DNA of 64,000 nucleotides from Candidatus Krumholzibacteriia bacterium (GTDB lineage: Bacteria; Krumholzibacteriota; Krumholzibacteriia; LZORAL124-64-63). The translations under genes were made by a program, and so were the position numbers. Below, one piece after another: positions 8,943 through 19,900 of this stretch. The notes under the pieces are model-generated. The model saw only the letters and a program-made list of their open reading frames with translations, was not told where the DNA came from and made no database searches. Positions within the stretch are counted from its first letter, which is position 1, and each line of letters begins with the position of its first letter. Location: contig JADGDU010000018.1 of assembly GCA_016744705.1 (NCBI GenBank), positions 1 through 64,000 of the forward strand, read 5' to 3'.

Positions 8943-11900
8943 TTATCGGACGCGAGCCCTCCATAGCGCCAAGTCATCTGCAGCCCCCGCCGCCCCATCC
9001 GCCTCCCAAGCTTCATACAATGCCACCAGCGCTTTAACGCTTTCCTGAGTTAGAAAATGGTTTTCACCAAAAGTGTCGTCATAGGTCCCATAAGATTCGA
9101 ACAACGACAACTCTGCTTCTGGGAAACGTCCTGCCATGGTATGCACGCGTCCCAAATTCAGTTGTAGCAAAGCTCTTTTTGGGGGTTTCAGATCCTCTAG
9201 CCGCAGTGGCACTCTTGCAATCTTTGCGTTGGCAGTTTCTATATCTCCCAACCGGCCCAACGCCACTGCCTCGACTGTGTCGAAATTGAGCAGCTCCACG
9301 TGATCGGCCCCCCGTGCAGCGAGAGAGAGCGGCCTACCCAGGCTTATGCGCTCCAGCGCCTCACGGGGTTGTCCCTGGGCCAGATCAATTCTGGCCAGCA
9401 AAACCTGAAGCGTACCGAACACGCGGTGGGTGCTGTCCAGTGTCACAGTGTAGATGCTCAAGGCCTCACCCAGTTGGGTCTCTGCCTTGTCCAGATGGCC
9501 CAATAAGTAGCTTGCTTTGGCCATGTCGTGGTAGGAAACGCCTACCATCATATGCTTGGAACCAAGGTTCTGGATGCGGATATCCCGGGCCTCAGTCAAG
9601 GGCTCTATGGATTCGTCCAGCCGCCCGATGTCGCGAAGTGCCCGGCCCAAATTACTGAGGGCCAGTGCGGTGTTATTATTGTCGCGACCCGCAGCCGCGG
9701 TATAGGCTTCAACCGATGCCTCAAGCATGGGGATGGATTGTTCGATGTCACCGCGGTTATAGACCGAATAGGCATAGTTGTAACGAGCCCGTAAGGTAGC
9801 CGGATCATCGAGGCCGAAGGCCGTCTCAAAGATGGCGATGGCACGGGCCGATTGGGCGTCCGCTTCTTCCAGCCGGCCCATCTCCGAAAGGCACTCACCC
9901 AGAGCGAGCACCAGATCGGCAGTAGAGGGATGCTCGGCTCCATACACCTGGCCCGCCAGAGCAATGCTCTCCAGGTGCAGGGTCTCGGCCGATTCCAGGC
10001 GTCCGAGTTTTTTATCGGATTTGGCCTGGGCGTCCAGTGCTATGATCAGGTTGGGATGGGGCTTGGTGTACACGCGGCGGGACAAGGCTGCCACCGCTGC
10101 GAATCGTTCAGAAGCATCTTCCAATTCCTCAGTATTGAGTGCCAACCAACCCAGGTTGAACATATCAGTGATCACGTAGGGATGGTCGTCGCCCAGCACA
10201 GTGGTGTGGATCGCCAGGGCCTCCTCATAATATGGTCCTGCTTCTTTGTAGCGTTTCAGGTGCTGCATGAGATTGCCCAGGCTGTTCAGGGCGATGGCCA
10301 CATTTTCATTCTCATTGCCATGGAGTTGGCGCAACTGCTCCAGCCCTTCCAGTAGCATCGGCTCGGCTTCTTCGTAGCGCTCGGTGTTCACGTAGAGGTT
10401 GGCCACATTGACCAGGTTCATAGCCAGATCATCGTGGGGGCCATCGAAGACTTTGCGCCGCAGATCCAACGCCTTGAGGTGGGTTCTTTCAGAGGCTTCA
10501 AATTCCTGCAAGGCCTCGTGCACAAGCCCCAGGTTGCTATACTGCCGAGCGACGTCAGCATTCTCCTGGCCGTGGGCTGCGGTCAAAAGATCCCGAGCCA
10601 TCTCGTACTGTTCCTTGGCCTGCTCCAGGCTTCCCAAATCAAAATAAGTCTGGCCCAGGTGGGAACGGATTTCTCCCTCCACTTCAGGCTGGTCCGCAAG
10701 CTCCTTGCCGATTCTGGTGTGGGTTTCCTGGAGGATTTCCTCAAGCATTTCGGTGTCTCGACCACGGGCGGCCGAGGGACCTACGCCGGCCAGCATGTCG
10801 GTGAGGAAGCTGGCGACCTGTTCGGACTTGGCCGCCTCGGAGATAGCCTCGCGCTGGGCCTGTTTGGCGCGCACCAAACCGATACTTGTGCCTACCACGC
10901 CTGCAGCCAATAACAGAACCATGGCCGTCCCCGCGGCGAAGACTGCACGGTTGCGGATCATCAGTTTTTTCAGGCGGTAGGTGCGGCTGGGCGGTGAGGC
11001 CACCACAGGCTCGTTGGCAAGATACCGAATCACATCTCGGGATAGGCCGTTGGCGGTTTCATAACGCCGCGTGCGATCCTTTTCGAGGCACTTCATCACA
11101 ATCCAGTCCAGCTCTCCCTTCAAACGCTTAATCAGTTGAGGCCCACGCAGGTGTTGGAAGTTGGCCGTTTCGTCCAATTTGTCGCCCAAGCGGCTGGCCT
11201 TGGAGCTGGGCAGGGGCGGCTCTTCCTCGCAGATGATCCTCTGGATTTCAGCGAAGCCTGCGCTGCGCAATTCGGCACTGCCGAAGGGAGTGCCCCCTGA
11301 TAACATTTCGTAGAGCAGCACACCCAGGGAATAGATGTCGCTGCGGGTGTCCACGTCGAATTCCGAAGCTCCGGCCTGTTCGGGGCTCATGTAGGCGGGC
11401 GTGCCTATAAACTGCGCTTCCTGGGTGAAGAAGGTCTTCTCCGTCAGGCGAGCCCGGGTGGCTTTGGCGATGCCGAAGTCGATCACCTTGGGAGTGGGGT
11501 GCCCGTCCACATTTGAAACCAGGACATTGGATGGCTTGATGTCCCTGTGGATCACCCCTTTCTGGTGCGCATGCTGGACCGCTGCACAGATTTCACTGAA
11601 TAGTTCCAGCCGCTGCCGAGTGCGCAGGCGGTGCCGATCGCAATACTCCGTCACCGGAATGCCGTCCACCAACTCCATCACAAAATAAGGGCGACCCGAT
11701 GAGGTTGATCCCGCATCAAAAACCTTGGCGATGTTGGGGTGGTCCATCAAAGCCAGCGCCTGCTTCTCGGCTTCAAAGCGGGTGATGACTTCCTTTGTAT
11801 CCATGCCCAGTTTGATGATTTTCAGGGCAACTTGACGCTTCACTGGCTCCAGTTGCTCGGCGAGATACACGGTTCCAAAGCCGCCCTCACCGAGGGAGCG

Positions 11901-12059
11901 ATGCAATTTGTAATGGCCGATCATGGTGCCGGGTTGCTCGTGGGTGTTGGCCAGAGAGGTGGGGCCCATAGCGAGGGTGGCATCCGAGTCGGGTTCCGAC
12001 AGTGGGATCGTATTTTCGCTCTCATCGGGGCTGGGATTCCGCGTTTTGTCATCGCTCAT
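8943..12059 (-). CDS. PknB-type Ser/Thr protein kinase with long TPR array
   Basis: A 1038-residue membrane-anchored kinase. Kinase domain about 47-345 with GEGGFGTV glycine loop, VALKIIK, HRDIKPSN and IDFGIAKA, all catalytic residues present. A transmembrane segment lies near 372-392. Residues from about 440 to 1000 form consecutive TPRs of the tetratricopeptide/kinesin-light-chain type (AMNLVNVANLYVNTERYEEAE, IALNSLGNLMQHLKRYKEA and similar at 42-residue spacing). The start ATG at 12059 has AAGGAA five to six bases upstream. Its layout equals that of the kinase at 2685, but it is longer by about 180 residues, mainly in the TPR part. Confidence 0.94.
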   Translation of the reverse strand: MSDDKTRNPSPDESENTIPLSEPDSDATLAMGPTSLANTHEQPGTMIGHYKLHRSLGEGGFGTVYLAEQLEPVKRQVALKIIKLGMDTKEVITRFEAEKQALALMDHPNIAKVFDAGSTSSGRPYFVMELVDGIPVTEYCDRHRLRTRQRLELFSEICAAVQHAHQKGVIHRDIKPSNVLVSNVDGHPTPKVIDFGIAKATRARLTEKTFFTQEAQFIGTPAYMSPEQAGASEFDVDTRSDIYSLGVLLYEMLSGGTPFGSAELRSAGFAEIQRIICEEEPPLPSSKASRLGDKLDETANFQHLRGPQLIKRLKGELDWIVMKCLEKDRTRRYETANGLSRDVIRYLANEPVVASPPSRTYRLKKLMIRNRAVFAAGTAMVLLLAAGVVGTSIGLVRAKQAQREAISEAAKSEQVASFLTDMLAGVGPSAARGRDTEMLEEILQETHTRIGKELADQPEVEGEIRSHLGQTYFDLGSLEQAKEQYEMARDLLTAAHGQENADVARQYSNLGLVHEALQEFEASERTHLKALDLRRKVFDGPHDDLAMNLVNVANLYVNTERYEEAEPMLLEGLEQLRQLHGNENENVAIALNSLGNLMQHLKRYKEAGPYYEEALAIHTTVLGDDHPYVITDMFNLGWLALNTEELEDASERFAAVAALSRRVYTKPHPNLIIALDAQAKSDKKLGRLESAETLHLESIALAGQVYGAEHPSTADLVLALGECLSEMGRLEEADAQSARAIAIFETAFGLDDPATLRARYNYAYSVYNRGDIEQSIPMLEASVEAYTAAAGRDNNNTALALSNLGRALRDIGRLDESIEPLTEARDIRIQNLGSKHMMVGVSYHDMAKASYLLGHLDKAETQLGEALSIYTVTLDSTHRVFGTLQVLLARIDLAQGQPREALERISLGRPLSLAARGADHVELLNFDTVEAVALGRLGDIETANAKIARVPLRLEDLKPPKRALLQLNLGRVHTMAGRFPEAELSLFESYGTYDDTFGENHFLTQESVKALVALYEAWEADGAAGAADDLALWRARVR

Positions 12060-12279
12060 GGTGATTCCTTCGTCAAATGCCGAGAAAAAAGGTAGGTCTT
12101 GTCCAGTATCGACGAAGTCAGCGAGTAACGCAACAGTTGGTCTCTGCCACGGGAGAATGTCCCTCGGGAAATCTTTGGCCTCAAGAAAATCTCAGGAAAA
12201 CCGAAAATTATTATGGGGTTTGGGTCTTTGAAAAATTTCGTTCGCTTATGATTTTGGTTATTGCTGTTGGAAGGCTTGT

Positions 12280-15200
12280 GTGGTGATTCGAAGGACATTC
12301 ATTATTGCTGCTTTGTTGTCTTTTCTGGCCATGAGTGCCCAGGCCGGGCAGCAGGTATCAGTATTTGTTCTCCATGGGTACAGCGGGGAATACCCCTGGA
12401 CCAGCGGCCAACAGCGTGGCTTCATGGAAAAACTATCCAGCGATCCAGATCACATTTATGATGTCCGGGTGGAGTACCTCGACACCAAGCGGGTCCTTTA
12501 CACACCTCAGTACGCGGCGATGATGGCCTCCCAACTACAGGCGAAATACAAAGGGTATTGTCCCGATGCCATCTACGTCACGGATGACAATGCACTCTCT
12601 TTTGCTCTTGCTCACATGGCAGGCCTCTTTCCGGAGGTGCCTATTTTCTTTTCCGGTGTAAATAATTATGGCATCAAGGATCAATTGGACCCCGCTCGGA
12701 TCACAGGTGTTTTTGAAAAGAAAGAAATTACTCCAAATTTGGTTCTGATGAGTTCCTTGGCCCAGGATGACGGATCCATCATTATTCTCGGTGACAATTC
12801 AGAAACATATTTTTCCATTGAAAAGGCCATTCGTGAAGAGTTATCCAGCCAGAAAAACATTAAAGCGACTTATCTCTCGGCTAACCGAATTGACAAACTG
12901 ACTGACCTTTTACGAGGCAGCAAAACACGATATGTCTTTCTCACAACCTTAGGGAAAATTGCCGATAACCAGGGGATGCCGGTGGCTTTGCCGAAAGTCA
13001 TTGAAGCCATCGTGGAGTCTGGCGACTTTATCATCTTCAGCATGGAGGATGCATATCTTTGGCCCGGAGTGCTGGGTGGTTATGTCGCCAGCGCTCCGCG
13101 TCAAGGCATGGCTGCGGCTGATCTATTGCTTCTTCATTTGGCAGGCACGCCGATGGTCCAACTGCCTCCTCAGGAAAATAGTCCCAACGAGTATATTTTT
13201 GATGCGGGGGAATTGGCTCGTGAGGAGTTGAAACTGACCGAAGAGGTAGCTAACCAAGCTATATTCATCAACACCCCTGCGACATTTTACGAAATGCACC
13301 GCTCGCTCGTTTTGGGTAGTATTTATCTCCTCGTTATGATTCTGCTGATTGGTCTTGTGGGTACTTTGGTGGCCTTTATCCGAAAAAATCGCGTCATTCT
13401 CGCCACCAGTGACAAGCTATCCGAAAGTGAAAAGCGCTTTCGTGCCTTGTTTGAAAATTCGCCGGATAGTTCCTGGATCTTGCTTGATCACAATTTCGTG
13501 GAGAGCAACCAGTCTGCTCTGGATATGTTCGGTTACGGGAAGAGCGATCAGGGCTTTCCGGGCCACCCTTCTTTGATTTCCCCGGAAATCCAACCTGATG
13601 GCGAAACCTCCTATGCCAAATCTGAACGCATGATGAAATTGGCTCAGGCAAACGGAAGCCACAGATTCGAGTGGCAGCACATGCGTTCCGATGGCAGTAC
13701 CTTCGCTGCCGAAGTGACACTGTCGGCCTTAACCTTGGGCAACCAGCCTATTCTTCACGCCGTGGTGCGGGATGTCACTGAGGCCAAGCGAAATGCGAAA
13801 GAATTGGCTCGGAGGGAACAGTCCCTGGCCCAGGCTCAGCAGATTGCTCATTTGGGTAGCTGGGAATTGGACCTGGTGACCAATGAATTACGATGGTCTG
13901 ACGAGGTTTATCGAATCTTTGAACTCGCATCAGAATATGGCCCGGCTTCGGTGAAATCTTTCTTTAAAGCCGTTCATCCTGAAGACAGGCAATTTGTAGA
14001 ACAAGCTTTTACTGAAGCGGTGGAAGGACTGGTTCCCTATTCTATCGAACATCGATTGTTGCTGGAAGACGGACGAATCAAATACGTCAACCAGCGTTGT
14101 GAAACCGAATATGATGATGAGAACACCCCTATGCGAGCCATCGGTACAATTTGGGATATCACAGAACGCAAACAGTCCGAGTTAGAACTTTTTGCAGCCA
14201 AAGAAACGGCAGAGGCTGCCACTCAAGCTAAGAGCCTTTTTCTGGCCAACATGAGCCATGAAATTCGCACTCCCATGAACGGAGTCATCGGCATGACCGG
14301 CCTTCTGCTGGATGAGCCCCTCAACCCCCAGCAGCGTGATTTTGCCATGACCATCAAGAGTAGCGCCGACGCTCTGCTCAGTATCATTAATGACATTTTG
14401 GATTTCTCAAAGATTGAGGCTGGCCGGCTCGAATTGGAGACTATCAATTTTGATCTAGTTAAGCTTTTGAAGGACCTTGGAGCCACCCTTGCCTTTCGGG
14501 CCGACGAAAAAAACCTGGAACTGATTTGCCCAGTCAATTCCATTACGCAAAATGAGTTTCAAGGGGACCCGGTGCGCATTCGGCAGGTCCTCCTCAATTT
14601 GATGGGAAATGCCATAAAGTTTACTGAGAAAGGCCAGGTGGCAGTGGCAGTAGAATGCACGGCAAAGGAGTCAGGTTGCAGTCATCTGTGTTTCACGGTG
14701 ACTGATTCAGGTATTGGACTAAACGAAAAGCAGATAGCTGGCTTATTTGAGCGCTTTTCCCAGGCTGACAGCTCCACCACCCGCAAGTTTGGCGGCACTG
14801 GTCTGGGGTTGTCTATCAGTCGTCAACTGGTGCAATTGATGGGGGGTGAAATTGGCGTCGAGAGCACTCCAGGCCAAGGTTCAAGTTTCTGGTTTACTCT
14901 CGATTTACCCAATGTGGAACCAGTGGCCCCGGCCCCGGGTACGGCACCGGTGAAGGCAATCTTTCATGGCCGCGTTTTAGTGGTGGAAGACAATTTCACG
15001 AACCAGGCTGTGGCCCGGGGGATGTTGAGAAAGTTTGGGCTGGAAATAGACCTTGCTGGTCATGGAGAAGAGGCTCTGCAAGCTTTGGAGAAGGATTCTT
15101 ACGATCTAGTCTTTATGGATTGCCAGATGCCGGTGATGGATGGCTACGAGGCCACCCGGCAGATTAGAAATGACCAATCAAAAGTTCAGGATCATTCCAT

Positions 15201-15345
15201 CCCCGTGATCGCCATGACGGCCAATGCCATGGCGAGCGACCGCCAAATGAGTCTGGCGGCAGGCATGGACGATCACATTTGCAAACCGGTGAATGCGCAA
15301 GATTTGCAGCGTGTTTTAGAACAGTGGATGCCCCTTCTGACATAA
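12280..15345 (+). CDS. Hybrid sensor histidine kinase with ABC substrate-binding-like sensor, PAS domains and receiver
   Basis: A 1021-residue membrane sensor. A signal peptide (1-22) leads to a periplasmic region (about 25-340) resembling the ABC_sub_bind fold ([30 protein letters not shown]). A transmembrane helix lies near 343-368, two PAS/PAC units at about 385-640, HisKA with [12 protein letters not shown] (phospho-acceptor H660), HATPase_c with [10 protein letters not shown], and a receiver with phospho-acceptor D947 in [12 protein letters not shown] and the conserved K in HICKPV. Phosphate would pass from H660 to D947; no HPt domain or output regulator lies next to it. Start is GTG 12280 or GTG 12283; both follow GGAAGG. 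Confidence 0.93.
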   Translation: MVIRRTFIIAALLSFLAMSAQAGQQVSVFVLHGYSGEYPWTSGQQRGFMEKLSSDPDHIYDVRVEYLDTKRVLYTPQYAAMMASQLQAKYKGYCPDAIYVTDDNALSFALAHMAGLFPEVPIFFSGVNNYGIKDQLDPARITGVFEKKEITPNLVLMSSLAQDDGSIIILGDNSETYFSIEKAIREELSSQKNIKATYLSANRIDKLTDLLRGSKTRYVFLTTLGKIADNQGMPVALPKVIEAIVESGDFIIFSMEDAYLWPGVLGGYVASAPRQGMAAADLLLLHLAGTPMVQLPPQENSPNEYIFDAGELAREELKLTEEVANQAIFINTPATFYEMHRSLVLGSIYLLVMILLIGLVGTLVAFIRKNRVILATSDKLSESEKRFRALFENSPDSSWILLDHNFVESNQSALDMFGYGKSDQGFPGHPSLISPEIQPDGETSYAKSERMMKLAQANGSHRFEWQHMRSDGSTFAAEVTLSALTLGNQPILHAVVRDVTEAKRNAKELARREQSLAQAQQIAHLGSWELDLVTNELRWSDEVYRIFELASEYGPASVKSFFKAVHPEDRQFVEQAFTEAVEGLVPYSIEHRLLLEDGRIKYVNQRCETEYDDENTPMRAIGTIWDITERKQSELELFAAKETAEAATQAKSLFLANMSHEIRTPMNGVIGMTGLLLDEPLNPQQRDFAMTIKSSADALLSIINDILDFSKIEAGRLELETINFDLVKLLKDLGATLAFRADEKNLELICPVNSITQNEFQGDPVRIRQVLLNLMGNAIKFTEKGQVAVAVECTAKESGCSHLCFTVTDSGIGLNEKQIAGLFERFSQADSSTTRKFGGTGLGLSISRQLVQLMGGEIGVESTPGQGSSFWFTLDLPNVEPVAPAPGTAPVKAIFHGRVLVVEDNFTNQAVARGMLRKFGLEIDLAGHGEEALQALEKDSYDLVFMDCQMPVMDGYEATRQIRNDQSKVQDHSIPVIAMTANAMASDRQMSLAAGMDDHICKPVNAQDLQRVLEQWMPLLT

Positions 15346-15355
15346 AGAGCCACTC

Positions 15356-15583
15356 TTATTGAGCCACTGCATTGGCACGGGCTGCCCGGGCCTTGGCGCT
15401 ATCGGCTGCGGCCAGCGCGCCTTTGACTCCCGAAGCACCTGGTAGTGGCGATTCCGATAGTACACTGTCGTGCTCCGCTTTATTCAAGGTGGAAGCAGGT
15501 TCCTCTTCCTGTCCTCCGCACCCTATCAAGAACATAGTAATCAGCAACAGGGCAAGAATGATGCATGTTCGGTCACGTTTCAT
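15356..15583 (-). CDS. Small lipoprotein
   Basis: A 75-residue predicted lipoprotein. GGAGG lies seven bases before the ATG at 15583. The sequence MKRDRTCIILALLLITMFLIGCGG has a lipobox-like LIGC; the mature part is short, charged, then Ala-rich (AAADSAKARAARANAVAQ). No family recognised. A longer form starting at 15610 overlaps the stop of the gene before it, but lacks the good ribosome site. Same strand as and 23 bases after the 433-residue protein gene, so probably one operon. The tail-to-tail neighbour is the hybrid histidine kinase. Confidence 0.65.
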   Translation of the reverse strand: MKRDRTCIILALLLITMFLIGCGGQEEEPASTLNKAEHDSVLSESPLPGASGVKGALAAADSAKARAARANAVAQ

Positions 15584-15606
15584 GTGGGACCTCCGTAGGG
15601 AATGAC

Positions 15607-16896
15607 TCATGGTTGCGGGCTGGAGTGAACGTAAGGAGAAAGGTGCTCTCTTCCGTATTGAATTTGCAAGACCTTGCCATTTTCTGTAGCACCCAGGCCC
15701 GCTTTGGCCAACATGTCCGGGATGTTTTTGGGGATGACGGCTTTGTTTTCTCGAATGTATCCCAGAACGTGAGGTGCCCGCAAAAACAATCCCGTCAAAT
15801 CCACATCAGACAATTCCCGCATCCATTCTGGAACATCGTCAATGGCGGGCAAGGGTACGATGTGCACCTCATTGGCACCGATGGTCTGGTTCTTTTGCAG
15901 TCGTTCAGTAGCCACATTGATGGTGTAGAGGGCCATGGTGGCGCAGGAACGAATGAGTGTTTGATAGCTTTCGGTGGCCTGCACAGGGTTCATCTTGATG
16001 TCTTCAGTGTGGGGGCCGCTTGTCATGTTTTTTTGCAACTTGTTCCACTCGACAAGTAATTCCTCCGAATTGCTTTGAAGAGGACCACCACCTTGAACCC
16101 AGGCATCTTTGGCGTCGCCATAAATTTTGCCCAGAGATGACCGCCCGTACCCGTCTCCCATCACGGCGCAAACACGGAACAGCTCCAACAGTCCGGCCTG
16201 CCCACCCGGCAGGGTCAACGGGGTACAGAACCAATCACGTTGCCCCAGGATATCTTCCAGATAACGTTGTCTTCCGGAGAAAACCCGTAGCGAAAGGGCA
16301 TAGGCACCACTGTCCATGCCCACCATCACATTGTAGTCTTCGCCGGGATGGCGCCAGGCCTCCCAGCTGAAAACCAGGTCCAGGATAGGGGGGATGTTGG
16401 GGTCTGGTTGCCCTCCACTATTCAGGGCAAGCACCGGCTTGGCTGGATCAAAGGTAAAGCGAATTTGGCCATGGGAAACCATGGATCGTTTTCCCCCGGG
16501 GCCCAAAGGAACGAGAACAAATTCAGCACTTTTAAGGGAGCCGAGAGGGATTTGCACTGTGCGCAGAGTAGTGAATCCACTGAGGGGGTTTCCCCCGTCA
16601 TTGACGTTCCTCATAATGGCAAAGCCCTGGCCATTTTCCGGTTGTGAGCGTTTCCAATCGATGATTCCTGGCGCCATGGCGGCCATCAAACCACCGGGAA
16701 ATACGTCCCTTTGGGTTTGAACCGAGGCGGTGGGTGCGATGGATGTGGTGTAAGCCAGAAGGCTTGAAATTTCAAGCTCTTGAGGGGCGGGAAGTTTTAG
16801 GGAATGCGTTTCTTCCTGATTGGTTTTTGGTTTGAAAAAGAGAGTCAGCATTATCCCAAAGCCGATGATCAGGAGAAGGTAAACGTAACGGCGCAT
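15607..16896 (-). CDS. Membrane-anchored protein of unknown function
   Basis: A 429-residue protein with an N-terminal hydrophobic anchor (MRRYVYLLLIIGFGIMLTLFF) and no further membrane segment, so most of it faces the periplasm. Start: GGAAG is five bases before the ATG at 16896; the upstream ATG at 16908 is possible. The middle contains GGQPDPNIPPILDL, FSWEAWRHPGEDYN and LPGGQAGLLELFRV. I do not recognise a family and see no catalytic motif. It lies between two large sensor histidine kinases, after the propeller kinase on the same strand, which suggests a sensing or envelope role; this is inference. Confidence 0.7.
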   Translation of the reverse strand: MRRYVYLLLIIGFGIMLTLFFKPKTNQEETHSLKLPAPQELEISSLLAYTTSIAPTASVQTQRDVFPGGLMAAMAPGIIDWKRSQPENGQGFAIMRNVNDGGNPLSGFTTLRTVQIPLGSLKSAEFVLVPLGPGGKRSMVSHGQIRFTFDPAKPVLALNSGGQPDPNIPPILDLVFSWEAWRHPGEDYNVMVGMDSGAYALSLRVFSGRQRYLEDILGQRDWFCTPLTLPGGQAGLLELFRVCAVMGDGYGRSSLGKIYGDAKDAWVQGGGPLQSNSEELLVEWNKLQKNMTSGPHTEDIKMNPVQATESYQTLIRSCATMALYTINVATERLQKNQTIGANEVHIVPLPAIDDVPEWMRELSDVDLTGLFLRAPHVLGYIRENKAVIPKNIPDMLAKAGLGATENGKVLQIQYGREHLSPYVHSSPQP

Positions 16897-16981
16897 GGCT
16901 ACTTCCATTCCATTAAACTAGAGAGAGTGCGTCCAGTGATAATTCTTACCACTGTGTAGGCTGAAATTCCATCGGGAATTT

Positions 16982-19900
16982 TTATTTGGCCATCAAAAAG
17001 ACGCGAAAGGTGGCTCCTTCTCCCAATTTGGAATCCACAGTAATATTACCACCATGTTTTGAAATGATCGAATAGGCCATGGCCAGACCCAACCCACTGC
17101 CCAGGTCTTTTGTGGTGAAATAGGGATCAAAAATGCGATTCAAATGGTCAGGGGAAATCCCTTTTCCTTCGTCCGCCACTTCCACCATCACCATGCGGCG
17201 GTCAGCGGAACCTATATTACAACCCGTGATTGTGATGATGCCTCCGTCGGGCATGGCTTGCACGGAATTGATCACGAGGTTGGCCATCACCTGATGCATT
17301 TGACCCGGGTCCACTTCCACGGGCCAAAGGTTTTGTGGTAGGTCCATTTGGCAGGAGACGTTGGTTCCACTCAGAGAAAACTCTACGCATTGGCGTACGA
17401 TTTGACCGATGGCTGCAGTCTCCAAAAGAGGCATCCCACCTCGGGAAAAGGTGAGAAGTTGTCGTGTCAGGCTTTGTGCCCGTTCTGATGCTTCTCTTAC
17501 CAAGCTTAACATCTGCATGTCGGAGTTGGGAATGGCAGGACTGTTTTCCAACACCGAGAGATTCCCCAGCATCACGGTCAAAAGGTTGTTGAAATCATGA
17601 GCCAGACCCCCGGCAAATACACCAAGCGATTCCAGTTTTTGGGAACGAATGCGTTCTTCTTCCTGGTGTAATAAGTCGGTGATGTCGCGGAAAGCAACAA
17701 CCCGACCTTCACCGGAAAACTCGTCCCTGGATTCGGTGCCATGCACTTCGGAGGTGGACACTTCCAAGGTGCGATCCGGACGATGAGGGTGCGCAATACG
17801 CAGGTGAATTTCTCCGGACTGACCATGGCCCAGAGACAGAACCTGGTCCAGCTGAGTTCCAGTAATTTCAGCGATGGGCAGGTTGAGGATGCTTCCGGCT
17901 GCCGCGTTGGCCAGCACAATGGTGCCGTCATTTCCTACGGCCAGAACACCGTCTGTAATATTTTTCAGGGTGGCAGCCAGGCGGCGGGATTCAGACTTGA
18001 TGGCGATTTCGGACATCCGCAATTCCCAGGTTTGTTGGTAAACTTCACTTTCGAGGCGCCGGGCGTAGCGGCGGCCAGCGAAATAAGCCAGAAGAGTCCA
18101 ACCCATACCCAGGATGACCAGAAGCAGGATGATGCGGACACTCCACCGGTTGAGGAATGTGGGTTTAATGGTAATCCAGGGTGACATCATCACTTCACTG
18201 CTTTTTCCATCAACTCGAATGGCCTTGATCAGGAAACGATATTTCCCGGGAGGGATGTTGATGTAGTTCATGGATCTGGCACCGGACTGGGAGGCTTCTT
18301 TTTCGTGCCATTGGCTCTCAAAGTTTTGCAGTTGAGTTTGGTAGATGGTCCGGTTTTCATCCATGAGAGTCGAGCTATTGAATAGAACTTCCATAGTGTG
18401 CGGTGGTTGGGGAAGCACCAGATCATCTTGAGCCGGTAGAATTTTTCCATCCACCATGAAGTGGGTGATCTGTAATGTCGGATAGCCAAGAGCGGGCACG
18501 TCGAAAATCGTGTTGTATTCGGAGGCGCCGCTGTCAGTGCCAATCCAGATATGGCCATCATCGGTTTGGATCAGGGCATCGCGGTTGGTTTCGTTGCCCA
18601 GTAAGCCGTCGGTGGAGGTCAAATGCTTGAGCTGCTTCCCGTCCCAACGCATGACACCCAGGTCGGTCCCAAACCAGAATTGGTTTTTGTCATCCTTCAG
18701 AATGGAATATACGGGGCGATCGATGACCGGATCTGGATGACTTGTTCGTACCAAATCGCCATCCTGGGTTTTGAACAGACCTCCAGCGGTGCCCACATAT
18801 AACCCGTCATTGGGCAGAGGCAGACACGTGTAAACGTTGCTCCCCGATTGATCATTCACCGGAAGGTACTGAGTGAAAGAGCCTTCCTGGAGTTTGAAAA
18901 CTCCATGGTGCGATGTGGCAATGTATAAGGGGCCGTCCGGGGCGGCTTCAAGCCGGCGTATGAAAGGGTTTGTGGGGGAGACTTTGATGGGCAGAGTAAT
19001 CGTTTCAAATCCTCTTTCCGTTTGCCGGTAAAGGCCATAGGCGGTACCGGCCCACACGGTGCCTGAAGAATCGATGTGAAGAGCGAAAACTCCTCCCTTG
19101 AGTCCATTTTCTTCCCCAAACCAGCGCAGTTGGCCGTGGGGTGTAAGGCGGGCCAGCCCTCGGCGGTCCACTGCAATCCAAAGATTTCCAAACCGATCTT
19201 CCTGCATATCCATCACTCGTGATATGGCTGAAGGGGTGTCTGCAAATCGATGGGTTCGGAGTTCCGGGCCCAGAAAGGTCAAGCCTCCTTCGTGGCCCAG
19301 GACCATTTGGCCATTACTCATTTGCAATATGGAGCTAACTTCATCCTCAAGCAGGCCCGTTTCTCGGTTATAGCCAGCAAAACGCCGGCTGACAATTTTA
19401 CTGATACCCCGGGTGCTGGTGATCCAAATACTACCCTCTTTATCCTCGAAAATCGATGTCGCCCCTCCGGCCACCAGTCCGTTCCGGTTGTTTAGAATTT
19501 CCAGACCAATTTCAGAGTGGAAATAATGAATATTGCGTTGGCCCCCAAAATACAGGCCACCTAACCTGTCTGCCAAAGCAGTGGTACTGGTATGAAATTT
19601 GGGGGGGACGATGTTAAGGCTGTCCACCAGGAGCGTAAATTGACTCCCATTCCAGGTTCCCAACCAGTCTTGGCCCACTAACCAAAGAGAATCGGAATTG
19701 TGTGCTTGGGCCACATTGCTGATGGGGATCCGGGGCAAATCAGGTGTGGGATCAATTCTGGGGGAAGGGTCGTCCAGGTCGATGGTGAATAAGCCGCCAT
19801 TAGTGGCCAGGAACAGCCGTGTCCCCACCAAGACGCTGGATAGAATATTTCCCGTTTGTTCACTTTCCTCCAGTTGATGCCAGTTTTGACCGTCCCAGAG

